Part shown: in pieces, positions 51,768-61,891 of the stretch
Position numbering within the stretch: position 1 is the first letter of the stretch
Layout: each line of letters opens with the position of its first letter
Assembly: GCF_016680995.1 (NCBI RefSeq)
Contig: NZ_JAEQMG010000010.1
Coordinates: 37,107-101,106 of the forward strand
From: Ruminococcus difficilis
GTDB taxonomy: Bacteria > Bacillota_A > Clostridia > Oscillospirales > Acutalibacteraceae
Length of the DNA: 64,000 nt
Reading direction: 5' to 3'
Notes under the pieces: model-generated
What the model was told of the DNA's origin: nothing
The model's input: only the letters and a program-made list of their open reading frames with translations
Database searches by the model: none
Program-made: the position numbers and the translations under genes

Positions 51768-52631
51768 ATGCGAAAAACAACCTATTGGAGCGATTATGAG
51801 CTCATCGATTCCTCCCGCGGAGAACGTCTGGAGCGCTGGGGCGACGTCATCCTGATCCGTCCCGATCCGCAGGTCATCTGGAATACCGAGCGCAAAAATC
51901 CGCTCTGGCATAACGCCCACGCGCGCTACATCCGCTCGAATACCGGCGGCGGTAAGTGGCAAATGTTCAAAAAAGTACCCGCCTCGTGGCAGGTAAAATA
52001 CCGTGATCTTGTTTTCAACGTCAAGCCGATGGGCTTCAAGCATACCGGTGTGTTTCCGGAGCAGGCGGCTAACTGGGATCTCGCGGCGGATATCATCCGC
52101 AGATCCGACCGTCAGCTGAATATCCTCAACCTGTTCGGCTATACCGGCTGCGCGACCATCGCCTGTCTGAAAGCCGGCGCGAAGGTCTGTCATGTCGACG
52201 CGGCAAAGGGCATGGTCAACTGGGCAAAGGAGAACGCGATCTCCTCCGGCGTTGCCGATCGACCGGTTCGCTGGATCGTGGATGACTGCGCGAAGTTCGT
52301 CGCGCGTGAGATCCGCCGCGGCCATCATTACGACGGTATCATCATGGATCCTCCGTCCTACGGACGCGGTCCGAACGGCGAGGTCTGGAAGCTCGAAGAA
52401 CGTATCTACGAGTTCGTTGAGCTGTGCTCCGGTGTGATCGCCGACAACGCGGAATTTGTGATTTTGAATTCTTACACCACGGGATTATCTCCCTCGGTGA
52501 TGGAATATTTATTGGGGACAGTCGTACAAAGCCGATTCGGCGGCGCCGTTTCATCCGATGAGATCGGACTGGACGTTACCGAATCAGGACTGACCCTGCC
52601 TTGCGGTTCCACCGCGATATGGCGCAGGTGA
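51768..52631 (+). CDS. Class I SAM-dependent methyltransferase (RlmI/RlmK-like)
   Basis: 287 residues. Rossmann motif I LNLFGYTGCATIAC, the following acidic motif HVDAAKGMVNWAKEN, and catalytic motif IMDPPSYGRGPNG. The D-P-P-S-Y motif is that of 23S rRNA m5C/m7G enzymes of the RlmI/RlmK type. The N-terminal PUA domain of RlmI is missing, so it is the short Firmicutes form. Exact target unknown. The ribosome site (AAGAGAG) is weak. Confidence 0.85.
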   Translation: MRKTTYWSDYELIDSSRGERLERWGDVILIRPDPQVIWNTERKNPLWHNAHARYIRSNTGGGKWQMFKKVPASWQVKYRDLVFNVKPMGFKHTGVFPEQAANWDLAADIIRRSDRQLNILNLFGYTGCATIACLKAGAKVCHVDAAKGMVNWAKENAISSGVADRPVRWIVDDCAKFVAREIRRGHHYDGIIMDPPSYGRGPNGEVWKLEERIYEFVELCSGVIADNAEFVILNSYTTGLSPSVMEYLLGTVVQSRFGGAVSSDEIGLDVTESGLTLPCGSTAIWRR

Positions 52632-52675
52632 TTTGATATTGCTTCAAATGAGCCTGCGAGTGATTTGGAGAGTAT

Positions 52676-53527
52676 ATGGATTATATTTCTGTACAAAACG
52701 TTACATTTCAATATGAATCGCAGAACGAATCGGGTACCGTGATCAAAGATCCCGTCCTTAACGATATCAGCTTTGATATTAAGAAGGGCGAGTTCGTCGC
52801 GATATTAGGACATAACGGTTCCGGTAAAAGCACGGTGGCAAAGCATCTTAACGCCATGCTGCTGCCCGCGTCCGGAAAAGTGTTCATCGACGGACTGGAT
52901 ACCTCCGATGAAAAGGTCACCTATGATATCCGACGCAAGGTCGGTCTGGTACTGCAAAACCCCGACAATCAGCTTGTCGCGAGTATTGTAGAGGAGGACG
53001 TTGCCTTCGGTCCCGAGAACCTCGGCGTTCCCTCCGATGAGATCCGCAAGCGGGTCGATGACGCGCTCAAAGCTGTCGACATGTATGATTGTCGTCTCAA
53101 CGCGCCGCATAAGCTCAGCGGCGGACAGAAGCAGCGTGTCGCTATCGCCGGTATCATCGCGATGAAGCCCGATTGTATCGTGCTGGATGAACCGACTGCG
53201 ATGCTCGATCCCAAGGGACGACAGGAAGTGCTCGACACGATCATCAAACTCAACCGTGAGAACGGTATCACGATCGTGATGATCACGCATTATATGGAAG
53301 AGGCGGTGCTTGCCGATCGGGTCTATGTGGTCGATAACGGCAGGATGCTTACATCAGGCACACCCCGGGAGGTTTTCTCTCAGGTGGAGTTGCTCAAAAA
53401 GCACCGGCTGGATGTCCCGCAGGCGACCGAGCTGTGCCATAAGCTGCGCGCCTGCGGCGTCGAGATCAACGAACTGCCCCTGACCGAGGAAGAATGTACC
53501 TCGATGCTCAAGGAGGTGCTTCGATGA
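52676..53527 (+). CDS. ecfA1: ECF transporter ATPase EcfA1
   Basis: 283 residues, ATG behind GGAGAG. Walker [14 protein letters not shown]-loop [13 protein letters not shown], signature [13 protein letters not shown], Walker [14 protein letters not shown], and H-loop [10 protein letters not shown]. The Q-x-P-D-N-Q pattern is typical of ECF ATPases. With EcfA2 and EcfT it forms the shared energising module used by several vitamin-binding S subunits, presumably including FolT at 35.1 kb. Confidence 0.96.
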   Translation: MDYISVQNVTFQYESQNESGTVIKDPVLNDISFDIKKGEFVAILGHNGSGKSTVAKHLNAMLLPASGKVFIDGLDTSDEKVTYDIRRKVGLVLQNPDNQLVASIVEEDVAFGPENLGVPSDEIRKRVDDALKAVDMYDCRLNAPHKLSGGQKQRVAIAGIIAMKPDCIVLDEPTAMLDPKGRQEVLDTIIKLNRENGITIVMITHYMEEAVLADRVYVVDNGRMLTSGTPREVFSQVELLKKHRLDVPQATELCHKLRACGVEINELPLTEEECTSMLKEVLR

Positions 53528-54387
53528 GTTTACTCAGCGTGAAAGACGCTTCCTTTATCTATTCACAGAAAACGCCGTTTCAGCATACGGCTGTTGATCA
53601 TGTCAGCTTTGATGTGGAGCAGGGTGATTTTATCGGCATTATCGGTCATACCGGTTCCGGCAAATCCACACTGGTGCAGATGCTCAATGGCTTGTTAAAG
53701 CCCACATCGGGTTCCGTCATACTGGACGGGATCGACATTTGGGATAAGCCCAAGGAGATCAGAAAGATCCGATTCCGGGTCGGACTGGTGTTCCAGTATC
53801 CCGAGTATCAGCTGTTTGAAGAAACCGTAGAAAAAGATATATCCTTCGGCCCGATGAATATGGGGCTGAGTGAAAATGAGATCAAAGAGCGTGTGCTCAG
53901 TGCCGCTCAGTTTGTCGGATTGGATACAGAGCTGCTCCAAAAATCTCCGTTCGATCTTTCCGGCGGCGAAAAGCGCCGTGCCGCGATCGCGGGCGTCATC
54001 GCGATGGATCCCGATATCCTGATCCTCGACGAGCCCTGCGCGGGACTGGATCCCTTGGGCAGAGATGTTTTGCTCACCCAGATCTATCGTTATCACCAAC
54101 AGCGCGGCAATACCGTCCTGCTCGTATCCCATTCGATGGAGGACGTCGCGGCGGTATGTGACAAGGCGCTTGTGATGGATCATTCTCATCTGCAGATGAT
54201 CGATTCCTGCGAACGTGTCTTTTCACAAGGAGATCGTTTGGCTGAGATGGGACTGCGTATCCCGCAGATCACCTCGATCGTCGATTCTCTGATAGACGCG
54301 GGATATCCCCTGCAAAAAGGTACGCTGACGGTTGAAAAAGCCGTCCACGATATCACAGAGTATCTGAAAAAGGAGGGTCGTCTATGA
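53524..54387 (+). CDS. ecfA2: ECF transporter ATPase EcfA2
   Basis: 287 residues from the ATG at 53524 overlapping the ecfA1 stop (ATGA); an in-frame start at 53494 would lie deeper in ecfA1. Walker [14 protein letters not shown]-loop [10 protein letters not shown], signature [13 protein letters not shown], Walker [14 protein letters not shown] and H-loop VSHSMEDV. Partner of EcfA1. Confidence 0.96.
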   Translation: MSLLSVKDASFIYSQKTPFQHTAVDHVSFDVEQGDFIGIIGHTGSGKSTLVQMLNGLLKPTSGSVILDGIDIWDKPKEIRKIRFRVGLVFQYPEYQLFEETVEKDISFGPMNMGLSENEIKERVLSAAQFVGLDTELLQKSPFDLSGGEKRRAAIAGVIAMDPDILILDEPCAGLDPLGRDVLLTQIYRYHQQRGNTVLLVSHSMEDVAAVCDKALVMDHSHLQMIDSCERVFSQGDRLAEMGLRIPQITSIVDSLIDAGYPLQKGTLTVEKAVHDITEYLKKEGRL

Positions 54388-55193
54388 GAGATATTACCCT
54401 CGGACAGTACTTTCCCGCGGATTCTGTGATCCATCGACTGGATCCCCGCGTCAAGATCCTCAGCCTGATCGCCTACATCATACTGGTTTTCTGTACGTTT
54501 AATTATGTTTCGTTGGCGCTGATGGCGGCGGTCGTGTTGATGATCGTGATACTGTCAAAGGTGCCGCTGAAAATGTATTTGAAGAGCCTGAAGGTGATCA
54601 TCGTCATCGTGATCATCACGTCGCTCTTGAATCTGTTCTACGGAACAGGTGAGCCGATCTTTCAATGGGGCTTTATCAAGGTCACATGGGCGGGTATCCA
54701 TAACGCGGTATTCGTCTGCGTGCGCATCGTATGTCTGATCCTGTGCAGCTCCGTGCTGACCTTCACCACTTCTCCGACGGATCTGACCGACGCGCTTGAG
54801 CGGCTGATGAAGCCGCTGACGATCTTCCATGTCAAGGTGCATGAGATCGCGATGATGATGACCATCGCGCTGCGTTTTGTGCCTACCTTATTGGAGGAGA
54901 CCGACAAGATCATGGCGGCGCAGAAGGCGAGAGGCGCCGATATGGAGAGCGGTAATCTGATCACACGCGTCAAGGCGCTGGTACCGATCCTGGTTCCGCT
55001 GTTTGTCTCCGCGTTCCGACGCGCGTATGAATTGGCGGTCGCGATGGAATGTCGCTGCTACCGCGGCGGTGAGGGACGTACCCGCATGAAACAACTCCAC
55101 CTCGCGACACGTGATTACCTGAGCATCGTGTTCACGCTGCTGGTGATCGCGGGAGTCGTATTACTGAATGTATTTGTCAATATTACTGTATGA
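54384..55193 (+). CDS. ecfT: ECF transporter transmembrane subunit EcfT
   Basis: 269 residues. Begins DITLGQYFPADSVIHRLDPR, the standard EcfT start. Five or six membrane helices, and the two coupling Ala-Arg-Gly motifs are seen as AAQKARGADM and a second basic motif near AMECRCYRGG. It overlaps ecfA2 by 4 nt and truA by 4 nt. Confidence 0.95.
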   Translation: MRDITLGQYFPADSVIHRLDPRVKILSLIAYIILVFCTFNYVSLALMAAVVLMIVILSKVPLKMYLKSLKVIIVIVIITSLLNLFYGTGEPIFQWGFIKVTWAGIHNAVFVCVRIVCLILCSSVLTFTTSPTDLTDALERLMKPLTIFHVKVHEIAMMMTIALRFVPTLLEETDKIMAAQKARGADMESGNLITRVKALVPILVPLFVSAFRRAYELAVAMECRCYRGGEGRTRMKQLHLATRDYLSIVFTLLVIAGVVLLNVFVNITV

Positions 55194-55930
55194 GAAACTT
55201 ACTGTTAACGCTGACTTACTGCGGTAAGGATCTGCATGGCTGGCAGATCCAGGACAACGCGCTTACCGTACAGGAGGTCTTTCAGGAGGCGCTGTATCAG
55301 ATCATTCATGAGCGCCCGGATATCAAGGGCTGTTCACGAACCGACAGCGGCGTCCACGCCAATATGTACTGCGTTTCGATGAAAATCGCGCATCCGATCA
55401 CCGAGGATCACCTGATGATGGCGATGAACCGTTATCTTCCCGATGACGTTGCCGTCACCGATGTGCGGCAGGTGCCCGATGATTTCCATGCCCGCTATTC
55501 CTGCAAGGGCAAGGAGTATGTCTATAAGGTGTGGAACAGCCGTGTGCGCAATCCGTTTTTGCAGGATCTGGCGCTTCATTATCGATATGAAATGGATGTG
55601 GAAGAGCTTGATCGCGAGGCGCAGGCGTTTGTCGGCACGCATGATTTTACTTCCTTCTGCACCTTGGATAAGCGTGAAAAAGGAGATTTTACCCGCACGG
55701 TAAAGTATTTTTATATCCAACGAGAAGGCGAGCTGGTGACCTTTACGGTCGCGGCAGACGGTTTTCTCTATAATATGGTTCGCATCATGGTCGGTACGCT
55801 GCTCGCGATGAACAACGGTAGGATCGAATTCGGCACGCTTCCTCAGATCATCGAGGGAGAAAGCCGTAAGCTCGCCGGTCCGACAGCGCCGTCCTGCGGA
55901 TTGTATCTGAACAAAGTATTTTATGAGTGA
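55190..55930 (+). CDS. truA: tRNA pseudouridine(38-40) synthase TruA
   Basis: 246 residues. Catalytic Asp in GCSRTDSGVHAN, and the RNA-binding FHARYSCKGKEYVYKVWN and YNMVRIMVGTLL motifs. It modifies the anticodon stem-loop of many tRNAs. The last gene of the ecf-truA overlap chain, an arrangement common in Firmicutes. Confidence 0.95.
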   Translation: MRNLLLTLTYCGKDLHGWQIQDNALTVQEVFQEALYQIIHERPDIKGCSRTDSGVHANMYCVSMKIAHPITEDHLMMAMNRYLPDDVAVTDVRQVPDDFHARYSCKGKEYVYKVWNSRVRNPFLQDLALHYRYEMDVEELDREAQAFVGTHDFTSFCTLDKREKGDFTRTVKYFYIQREGELVTFTVAADGFLYNMVRIMVGTLLAMNNGRIEFGTLPQIIEGESRKLAGPTAPSCGLYLNKVFYE

Positions 55931-55965
55931 TATCAGTCAATAATAAACCTGGATTGGGTGACAAT

Positions 55966-57555
55966 ATGGATGAAAAAGGAAGACGCTTTGCGGATGATGA
56001 AAAGATCATCAAGTTCAAAGATCCTGAGCATGAATCAGAGGTCGAAGATAACGCAAAGCTTGAACAGGATAAGCGTTTAAAAGATAAAAACGCGAAAAAG
56101 CTGAAAAGGCTTTTGAAAAAACAAAAACGGAAAGAGCTTCGCGCTCGTAAAAAGTTCCCGGATGAGGATGAGATCGAGGAGAAACTGCCTGCACAGGATA
56201 CTCCTCAGGAGGAACCGGAAGAAGAGAAAGTTCCGGACAATCATCCCGAAGAGGAATCTGCCGTGGATGAAAAACCGGCTATAGAGAAGGAACCGATACA
56301 CGACGTAGAGGGCGTGCCGGACGAAGAGTACGAAGAGGAAGAAGAGGAGGAAGAAGAACTCCCCGAAAAGAGACCCGCTTTCGGTCACGCGAAACAGGAA
56401 GCGCCCTCCGGCAAGAAAAAGCTGCCGGTCAAAAGGATCGTTGTGGTTTCTATTATCGTTGTGATCCTTTTCGCGGTCGTGTTCGCGGTATTCAACGCCG
56501 ATAAATTCTCTTTCCACAACATCTCCAACTTCTTCAAGTATGGCGTGTTCAATCAACAGAGCGAAGAAAAATTCCCTCTTGATATCAAGGGAGAACGCGT
56601 CAACGCCGGCAACTTTGATGTGATCGGACAGGATATCTGTTATGCGTCTGACACCAAGACGAAGCTGCTCAACAATTACGGAAGATCTCTTTTCAGCGAA
56701 CAGCACGCTTTCATCAACCCCGTGCTGACGGTCTGTGATAAAGGCGCTTTGGTATATAATCTGGGCGGAACCGGCTATCAGCTGATCAACAAAGAGGGGA
56801 AAACCTTTAGCTTTGAAGCAAAGGATAACCTCTTAACGGCGGATTATATCGATAACGGCTACTATGCGCTGGTGACCCAGAGCAGCGGATATTTATCGAA
56901 GCTTTATGTGTATAATGAAAAGGATGAGCAGATCTTTGCTTACTCGTTCGCTGATTATTATGTCACCTCCGTTACACTGAATTCAAGCGGGACAAAGGCC
57001 GTCGTAGCGGGATTGTCCGCACTGAACGGCTCCGAGATATCGGCGCTTTATGTACTTGATTTCACACAGGAGAAGCCGCTGATGATCCAGGAGGTTAATA
57101 ACGATATCATCTATCAGGTAAAGTACCTGAATGATAAATACGCCTGTGCTGTCGGGCGTAACGCCTCTTATGTATTGAACACCGGTAAAGACGGTGGCTT
57201 GCAGACCAATTCCTATGAGGGTCGCTCCCTGACGGCGTTTGATATCAACGACGATACCAATACCTATACGGTGTCTCTGTCCAGCTCCGGCGACGGCAGA
57301 AATTGTGATATCCTTTCATATACCGCCTCCGGTGAAGAATCCAAGTCTTTCTCAGTCGACAAAAAGATCATTAATCTTTCTACATATAAAGGCAGGGTCG
57401 CGCTGCTGACAGGCGACTCGGTCATGCTGTATTCCAAGGACGGTAAAGCATATTCCGAAAAAGAGCTGAATTCGGATCCGCATTCCGTTATCATGTATAC
57501 ATCATCCGACGTATATGTCCTGTGTACGGGATATATCGACGCTGTTTCAATGTGA
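55966..57555 (+). CDS. DUF5711 family protein, membrane-anchored beta-propeller-like
   Basis: 529 residues from the ATG at 55966 (GGGTGA 4 nt upstream; the frame is open from 55927). The first 150 residues are extremely charged (Lys/Glu blocks with acidic runs) and probably disordered in the cytoplasm. One membrane helix follows (about 157-178), then an external domain of about 350 residues built of repeated beta segments with small polar turns, like a WD/PQQ-type propeller. The DUF5711 assignment is from overall layout. It is next to CvpA and PgsA genes; function unknown. Confidence 0.75.
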   Translation: MDEKGRRFADDEKIIKFKDPEHESEVEDNAKLEQDKRLKDKNAKKLKRLLKKQKRKELRARKKFPDEDEIEEKLPAQDTPQEEPEEEKVPDNHPEEESAVDEKPAIEKEPIHDVEGVPDEEYEEEEEEEEELPEKRPAFGHAKQEAPSGKKKLPVKRIVVVSIIVVILFAVVFAVFNADKFSFHNISNFFKYGVFNQQSEEKFPLDIKGERVNAGNFDVIGQDICYASDTKTKLLNNYGRSLFSEQHAFINPVLTVCDKGALVYNLGGTGYQLINKEGKTFSFEAKDNLLTADYIDNGYYALVTQSSGYLSKLYVYNEKDEQIFAYSFADYYVTSVTLNSSGTKAVVAGLSALNGSEISALYVLDFTQEKPLMIQEVNNDIIYQVKYLNDKYACAVGRNASYVLNTGKDGGLQTNSYEGRSLTAFDINDDTNTYTVSLSSSGDGRNCDILSYTASGEESKSFSVDKKIINLSTYKGRVALLTGDSVMLYSKDGKAYSEKELNSDPHSVIMYTSSDVYVLCTGYIDAVSM

Positions 57556-57565
57556 GGTATGTTAT

Positions 57566-58270
57566 ATGATTTTTGATATTATTGTCATCCTGATCTTTAT
57601 CGGCTTGATCGCTTTGAATGTTTTTCGCGGAGCCGCCAGATCTTTGGCACGTTTTATCGCGACGCTGATCTCATATCTGGGCGCTACCGCGCTCGGACAG
57701 TGGCTTTCGCTGTTGTCCTATAATTCTATCGTAAGACCCGCGATGGAAAAAGCGGTCACCAATGCCGTAAACGGCGTCAGTACCGAAGCGGCGGACAGTA
57801 TTATTTCGGCTTTGCCATCATGGCTGACGGGGATCACCGATCTGAAAGCAGAGGATCTCACCAATGCGTTTTCGGGGCCGATCTCCAATGCGACCGGTAC
57901 GATCACCGAGGCGGTCAACACTGCTGTCAAGCCGGTTGCCTGCGGTATCCTGACATTTTTTATCACGATCATTATTTTCTTGTTTTTGATGATGATCCTG
58001 CAGAGGATCCTGGTAAGACCGCTTGTCCGTCTGTTCCGTTTTCCGGTGCTGAACGTGGTCAACCGCGTCGGCGGAGCGGTGATCGGATTGATCGACGCGG
58101 TCTTGCTGGTATGTATGCTGGCTTATTTAACAAAACTCATTATCGTTAACGTCGGATCCAACTCTTCATGGTTCAATGAGTCAACAATTAACAATTCCTT
58201 CATATTCTACCACTTCTATAGTGGTAATATATTTACCTGGATCGGTTCTTTGATTTCGGGAAAGAGTTGA
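57566..58270 (+). CDS. CvpA family membrane protein
   Basis: 234 residues from the ATG at 57566 (GAGGT upstream). It starts with a helix followed by the CvpA-type GAARSLARFIATLISYLGA segment, then an external loop of about 90 residues, and two further helices (about 132-155 and 172-195) with RPLVRLFRFPVLNVVNRVGG between them. CvpA proteins are linked to colicin V production and envelope stress; their biochemical role is unclear. Confidence 0.75.
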   Translation: MIFDIIVILIFIGLIALNVFRGAARSLARFIATLISYLGATALGQWLSLLSYNSIVRPAMEKAVTNAVNGVSTEAADSIISALPSWLTGITDLKAEDLTNAFSGPISNATGTITEAVNTAVKPVACGILTFFITIIIFLFLMMILQRILVRPLVRLFRFPVLNVVNRVGGAVIGLIDAVLLVCMLAYLTKLIIVNVGSNSSWFNESTINNSFIFYHFYSGNIFTWIGSLISGKS

Positions 58271-58352
58271 TGGATCCGCATTGGTTTTGGTTGATTTCGT
58301 ATGGATTCGACTGAGTACGTGACGTTAACACGTTAGGGGATAAGGAAATCTC

Positions 58353-59027
58353 ATGGAAGTTTTTGAGGAAAAGATTATGAGCAACGAACAGAAAAACGAG
58401 GTCATCAGTAAGGATCTGATGACCATACCCAATGCGATTTCGTTTTTCAGAATTATTTTGATCACGCCTTTTGTCGCGTTGTTTATCGTTGGAAGGTACA
58501 TTACAATGGATTATACGCCCGCGATCATCATACTGGTGATATCCGGTGTTTCTGATTTTTTCGACGGGTTTATCGCCCGTAGGTTCCATCAGGAATCCGA
58601 GCTGGGCAAGGTGCTCGATCCATTGGCGGATAAGCTGACGCTGATCGCTGTCGGCGTTTGCCTGATCTGCATCGAGCCGTACGTACTGCCTTTGATGATC
58701 GTGATGGTCATCAAGGATGTGTTGATGATCATCGGCGGTACTATTATCATCAATCAGGGTATTATCCCGCCTAAGTCATCATGGTACGGAAAGATCAGTA
58801 CATTTATGTTTTATGTTTCCGTCGTGCTGGTCGTGGCGATGGCGATCTTTGATTTCAGAAACGAGACGCTTTCGCTGACCATCCTCGGCGTGACTGCCGG
58901 CATGATGATTTTCGCGTTGGTCAATTACGCTATCATCTTTTTCAGAATACAGAAGCAGCAGAAGGAAAAGAAGACCAAGGACGCTTCCAATCCTCCTGTT
59001 CAGGCTTCGATCACGACTAAAAAGTAA
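58353..59027 (+). CDS. pgsA: CDP-diacylglycerol-glycerol-3-phosphate 3-phosphatidyltransferase
   Basis: 224 residues; the ATG at 58353 (AAGGAA) or at 58377 (GAGGAAAAG) could be used. The CDP-alcohol phosphatidyltransferase signature D-x2-DG-x2-AR-x8-G-x3-D-x3-D is complete in SDFFDGFIARRF ... ELGKVLDPLADK. Five to six membrane helices. It makes phosphatidylglycerol phosphate, the first step to phosphatidylglycerol. The tail (about 195-224) is rich in Lys and Gln. Confidence 0.92.
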   Translation: MEVFEEKIMSNEQKNEVISKDLMTIPNAISFFRIILITPFVALFIVGRYITMDYTPAIIILVISGVSDFFDGFIARRFHQESELGKVLDPLADKLTLIAVGVCLICIEPYVLPLMIVMVIKDVLMIIGGTIIINQGIIPPKSSWYGKISTFMFYVSVVLVVAMAIFDFRNETLSLTILGVTAGMMIFALVNYAIIFFRIQKQQKEKKTKDASNPPVQASITTKK

Positions 59028-59039
59028 AGGAGAAGGTAT

Positions 59040-61391
59040 ATGGTTTGTTCAAGATGTCAAAAGCGCCCCGCTGTCGTATTTGTGTCCAGCAATAAGGACG
59101 ATCAGCAGCCCCGCGGCTATTGTCTGCTGTGCGCCAAGGAATTGGGCATTAAACCTGTAGAAGATATCATCAAGAAGATGGGTATCTCGCCCGACGATCT
59201 TGAGTCGGTACAGGAGCAGATGGATTCCATCATGGAGAATATGGGCGACATGGGTGATATGTCCGAGCTGGCTGCCAATATGGGTATCCAGAATCCCAAC
59301 GCGGAGCTCGAGCCCACCGACAATAATGATAACGATAACAACGAGGAAGAGGACGGTTTTACTCCCGGAGGCGCGCCTTCCTTCCCGAATTTCTTCAATA
59401 TGTTCGGCAACGCGAATAACGCGAACAAAACTGCCGATAACTCAGATAAGAAGGGTAAGGGCAAAAAGCCGAATCGAAAGAACCGCAAGTACATCGGTCT
59501 TTACTGTGAGGATCTGACCGCCAAAGCGCGCGGTGGCAATATCGATAACGTCGTCGGCAGAGATAAAGAGATCGAGCGCGTGATCCAGATCCTTTCCCGC
59601 CGCACCAAGAACAATCCCTGTCTGATCGGTGAACCCGGCGTCGGTAAAACCGCGATCGCGGAGGGTCTCGCGCTGCGTATCGCCAAGGGCAACGTCCCTC
59701 ATCGCCTGAAGGATAAGGAGATCCAGCTCCTTGATCTGACCGCTTTGATCGCGGGCACACAGTTCCGCGGACAGTATGAGAGCCGTATCAAGGGCTTGAC
59801 CAAGGAGGTCAAGGAAGCCGGCAATATCATCCTGTTCATCGACGAGGTACACAATCTGGTCGGCGGCGGTGACAGCGAAGGAACCATGAATGCCGCCAAC
59901 ATCCTCAAGCCCGCTTTATCGCGCGGCGAGATCCAGGTGATCGGCGCGACCACCTTTAACGAATACCGCAAATACATCGAGAAGGATTCCGCTTTAGAGC
60001 GCCGTTTCCAGCCCGTCAAGGTAGCGGAGCCGAGCATCGGCGATACCATCGATATCCTGATGGGTATCAAGGAATACTACGAGAATCATCATAACGTCAA
60101 GGTAGGGGAGGACATTATCCGCAAGGCGGCGGTCTTCTCCGAAAGATACATCACCGATCGATTTTTGCCCGATAAGGCGATCGACCTGCTGGACGAAGCG
60201 TGCGCCTGCGCTTCTCTGCGCAACAAAGAGCGTGAGACATACGAGAACCTGATGGACGAGAAAAAAGCGCTCCAGACCTCAAAAGAAGCGATCTCCGGCG
60301 AAGAAAACGTCGATTACGAAGCGCTCGCTACCGTGACGTCCGAGCTGGCGCGTGTCGATGAACAGCTCAAGGGCTTTGATGAAGCGACGCTCACTGCTGA
60401 GGTCACCGAGGTCGATCTCGCCAATGTCATCGAGCTGTGGACGGGTATCCCGCAGTCCCGAGTCCGCGAGAACGAGCTGTTGAAGCTCAAGGATATCGAG
60501 GATTCGCTGAAAAAGAAGATCATCGGTCAGGATGAAGCGGTCGACGCGCTCGCCAAAGCGATCAAGCGCTCCCGCGTCCAGATCTCACCCCGCCGCAGAC
60601 CCGCGTCCTTCATCTTTGTCGGACCCACCGGTGTGGGTAAAACCGAGCTGGTCAAGGTGCTGTCGCTCGAATTGTTCGATACGCCCGAGACCCTGATCCG
60701 TCTGGATATGTCCGAGTTCATGGAGAAGCATTCTGTCTCCAAGATCATCGGTTCACCTCCCGGCTATGTCGGCTATGACGAAGCGGGTCAGGTCACCGAG
60801 AAGGTGCGCCGCAGACCGTATTCGGTACTGCTGTTCGACGAGATCGAAAAGGCGCATCCCGACGTGATGAATATCCTGCTCCAGATCCTCGATGAGGGCA
60901 AGCTGACCGACGCGCACGGCAGGACTGTTGATTTCTCCAATACGGTCATCGTCATGACCTCGAACGCCGGTTCCGCGAATCGCGAGAATGCCCTCGGCTT
61001 CGGCAAAACGCAGGAGAACGCCGAGCGTGAGAGCATGATGAAGGGGCTGCGCGAATTCCTCCGTCCCGAGTTCATCGCCCGCGTTGACGAGATCATCATC
61101 TTCCGCAGCCTGAAAGAAGAGGACTTCATCAAGATCGCCGATCTGATGCTCAGCGAATATGTCGAGACCCTGCGCGAAAAGGGTATCGAATTCCGCTATG
61201 ATGACGCCGCCTGCCAGTATCTTGCCGAAAAATCCTGCAATGGTCAGTCCGGCGCGAGAGATCTGCGCAACCTGATCCGTAAAGAGGTAGAGGATAAGAT
61301 CACCGAGCAGATGATCCTGCACGGTGAGGGCGGAATATCCGCGATCGCGCTGTCGTCAAACGACGAGGGCTTGACGGTCGAAACGATCTGA
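59040..61391 (+). CDS. clpE: Clp ATPase with N-terminal zinc finger (ClpE-like)
   Basis: 783 residues. An N-terminal treble-clef zinc finger ([10 protein letters not shown] ... YCLLCAKE) replaces the double Clp-N domain, as in ClpE. An acidic Asn-rich linker (about 85-150) is followed by the first AAA+ domain ([26 protein letters not shown]), a short middle region, and the second AAA+ domain ([25 protein letters not shown]) with the C-terminal D2-small part. It unfolds proteins and, with ClpP, degrades them. No UVR motif was noticed in the middle. ATG behind GGAGAAGG; it follows pgsA by 12 nt. Confidence 0.9.
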   Translation: MVCSRCQKRPAVVFVSSNKDDQQPRGYCLLCAKELGIKPVEDIIKKMGISPDDLESVQEQMDSIMENMGDMGDMSELAANMGIQNPNAELEPTDNNDNDNNEEEDGFTPGGAPSFPNFFNMFGNANNANKTADNSDKKGKGKKPNRKNRKYIGLYCEDLTAKARGGNIDNVVGRDKEIERVIQILSRRTKNNPCLIGEPGVGKTAIAEGLALRIAKGNVPHRLKDKEIQLLDLTALIAGTQFRGQYESRIKGLTKEVKEAGNIILFIDEVHNLVGGGDSEGTMNAANILKPALSRGEIQVIGATTFNEYRKYIEKDSALERRFQPVKVAEPSIGDTIDILMGIKEYYENHHNVKVGEDIIRKAAVFSERYITDRFLPDKAIDLLDEACACASLRNKERETYENLMDEKKALQTSKEAISGEENVDYEALATVTSELARVDEQLKGFDEATLTAEVTEVDLANVIELWTGIPQSRVRENELLKLKDIEDSLKKKIIGQDEAVDALAKAIKRSRVQISPRRRPASFIFVGPTGVGKTELVKVLSLELFDTPETLIRLDMSEFMEKHSVSKIIGSPPGYVGYDEAGQVTEKVRRRPYSVLLFDEIEKAHPDVMNILLQILDEGKLTDAHGRTVDFSNTVIVMTSNAGSANRENALGFGKTQENAERESMMKGLREFLRPEFIARVDEIIIFRSLKEEDFIKIADLMLSEYVETLREKGIEFRYDDAACQYLAEKSCNGQSGARDLRNLIRKEVEDKITEQMILHGEGGISAIALSSNDEGLTVETI

Positions 61392-61443
61392 TATTGATAT
61401 TAATCCATTCGCGCGGGATGTTTTTTCTCCCGCGCGAATGATG

Positions 61444-61471
61444 TTGACATTATCAAAAATTATGGTATACT
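61444..61471 (+). promoter_or_regulatory. Promoter of tRNA-Gln
   Basis: TTGACA (61444-61449), 16-bp spacer, TATACT (61466-61471), 11 bp before the tRNA. Confidence 0.8.
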
Positions 61472-61482
61472 ATTACTGTCGT

Positions 61483-61557
61483 TGGGAAGTAGCCAAGCGG
61501 TAAGGCAACGGACTTTGACTCCGTCATTCGTGGGTTCGAACCCCGCCTTCCCAGCCA
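61483..61557 (+). tRNA. tRNA-Gln (anticodon TTG), CCA encoded
   Basis: Complete cloverleaf: acceptor TGGGAAG/CTTCCCA, D-arm GCC/GGC, anticodon arm ACGGA-CTTTGAC-TCCGT, T-arm GTGGG-TTCGAAC-CCCGC (first and last bases pairing), discriminator G and an encoded CCA. It decodes CAA and probably CAG. It has its own promoter and a terminator 30 bp later. Confidence 0.95.
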
Positions 61558-61587
61558 TACTAAGTGAATAAAAAAGATATTCACCCC

Positions 61588-61615
61588 AAAAAGCCCGATT
61601 TTATCGGGCTTTTTG
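61588..61615 (+). terminator. Rho-independent terminator after tRNA-Gln
   Basis: AAAAAGCCCGAT / ATCGGGCTTTTT with a 3-nt loop. Confidence 0.9.
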
Positions 61616-61693
61616 TCGTATAAAGAACGTGTTTTTCTGTTGCGTGAAACATAGATATTTTTCGGGTGTTTTCCCTGTCTGTCGGGTTTCGAA

Positions 61694-61872
61694 CCCTCGA
61701 ATAGCTCATTTTTTACTTAAAACTTTTCAAAAAAACATGTTTATTTGTATGAAGATTACAGAGAATTATATAATATATGTAATATTACATTATCACTCGG
61801 TTAACACTCACTCGGTAGAGCATGCGGCTGTTAACCGCAGGGTCGTTGGTTCGAGTCCAACTTGGGGAGCCA
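61694..61872 (+). pseudogene. Interrupted tRNA-Asn (anticodon GTT)
   Basis: From about 61807 to 61872 there is a normal tRNA-Asn 3' part: GAGC of the D-stem, anticodon arm TGCGG-CTGTTAA-CCGCA, T-arm GTTGG-TTCGAGT-CCAAC, acceptor 3' strand TTGGGGA, discriminator G and CCA. No acceptor partner precedes it directly. About 98 bp upstream is CCCTCGA-AT-AGCTCA (61694-61708). This can supply the acceptor 5' strand (four Watson-Crick and two G-U pairs, one mismatch) and the GCTC of the D-stem. Joining 61708 to 61807 or 61811 gives a canonical D-arm, and CTCA stands at both edges. Either a D-loop insertion or a 5'-truncated pseudogene is possible. Confidence 0.6.
61745..61774 (+). promoter_or_regulatory. 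Promoter inside the tRNA-Asn interruption
   Basis: TTGTAT (61745-61750), 18-bp spacer, TATAAT (61769-61774). It would transcribe the tRNA-Asn 3' part and the 5S gene. Confidence 0.5.
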
Positions 61873-61891
61873 AAAGATGTCACTATCAACA

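Noticed and set aside
55927..55965. GTG start overlapping truA for the DUF5711 protein
   Set aside because: The overlap is tempting, but the ATG at 55966 has GGGTGA close by and starts the charged region; the earlier codons show no site.
61806..61872. tRNA-Asn 3' part as an attachment site of an integrated element
   Set aside because: No integrase or mobile-element gene is in the window, and the remnant covers nearly the whole tRNA, more than a typical att core. It remains possible if an element lies beyond the right edge.
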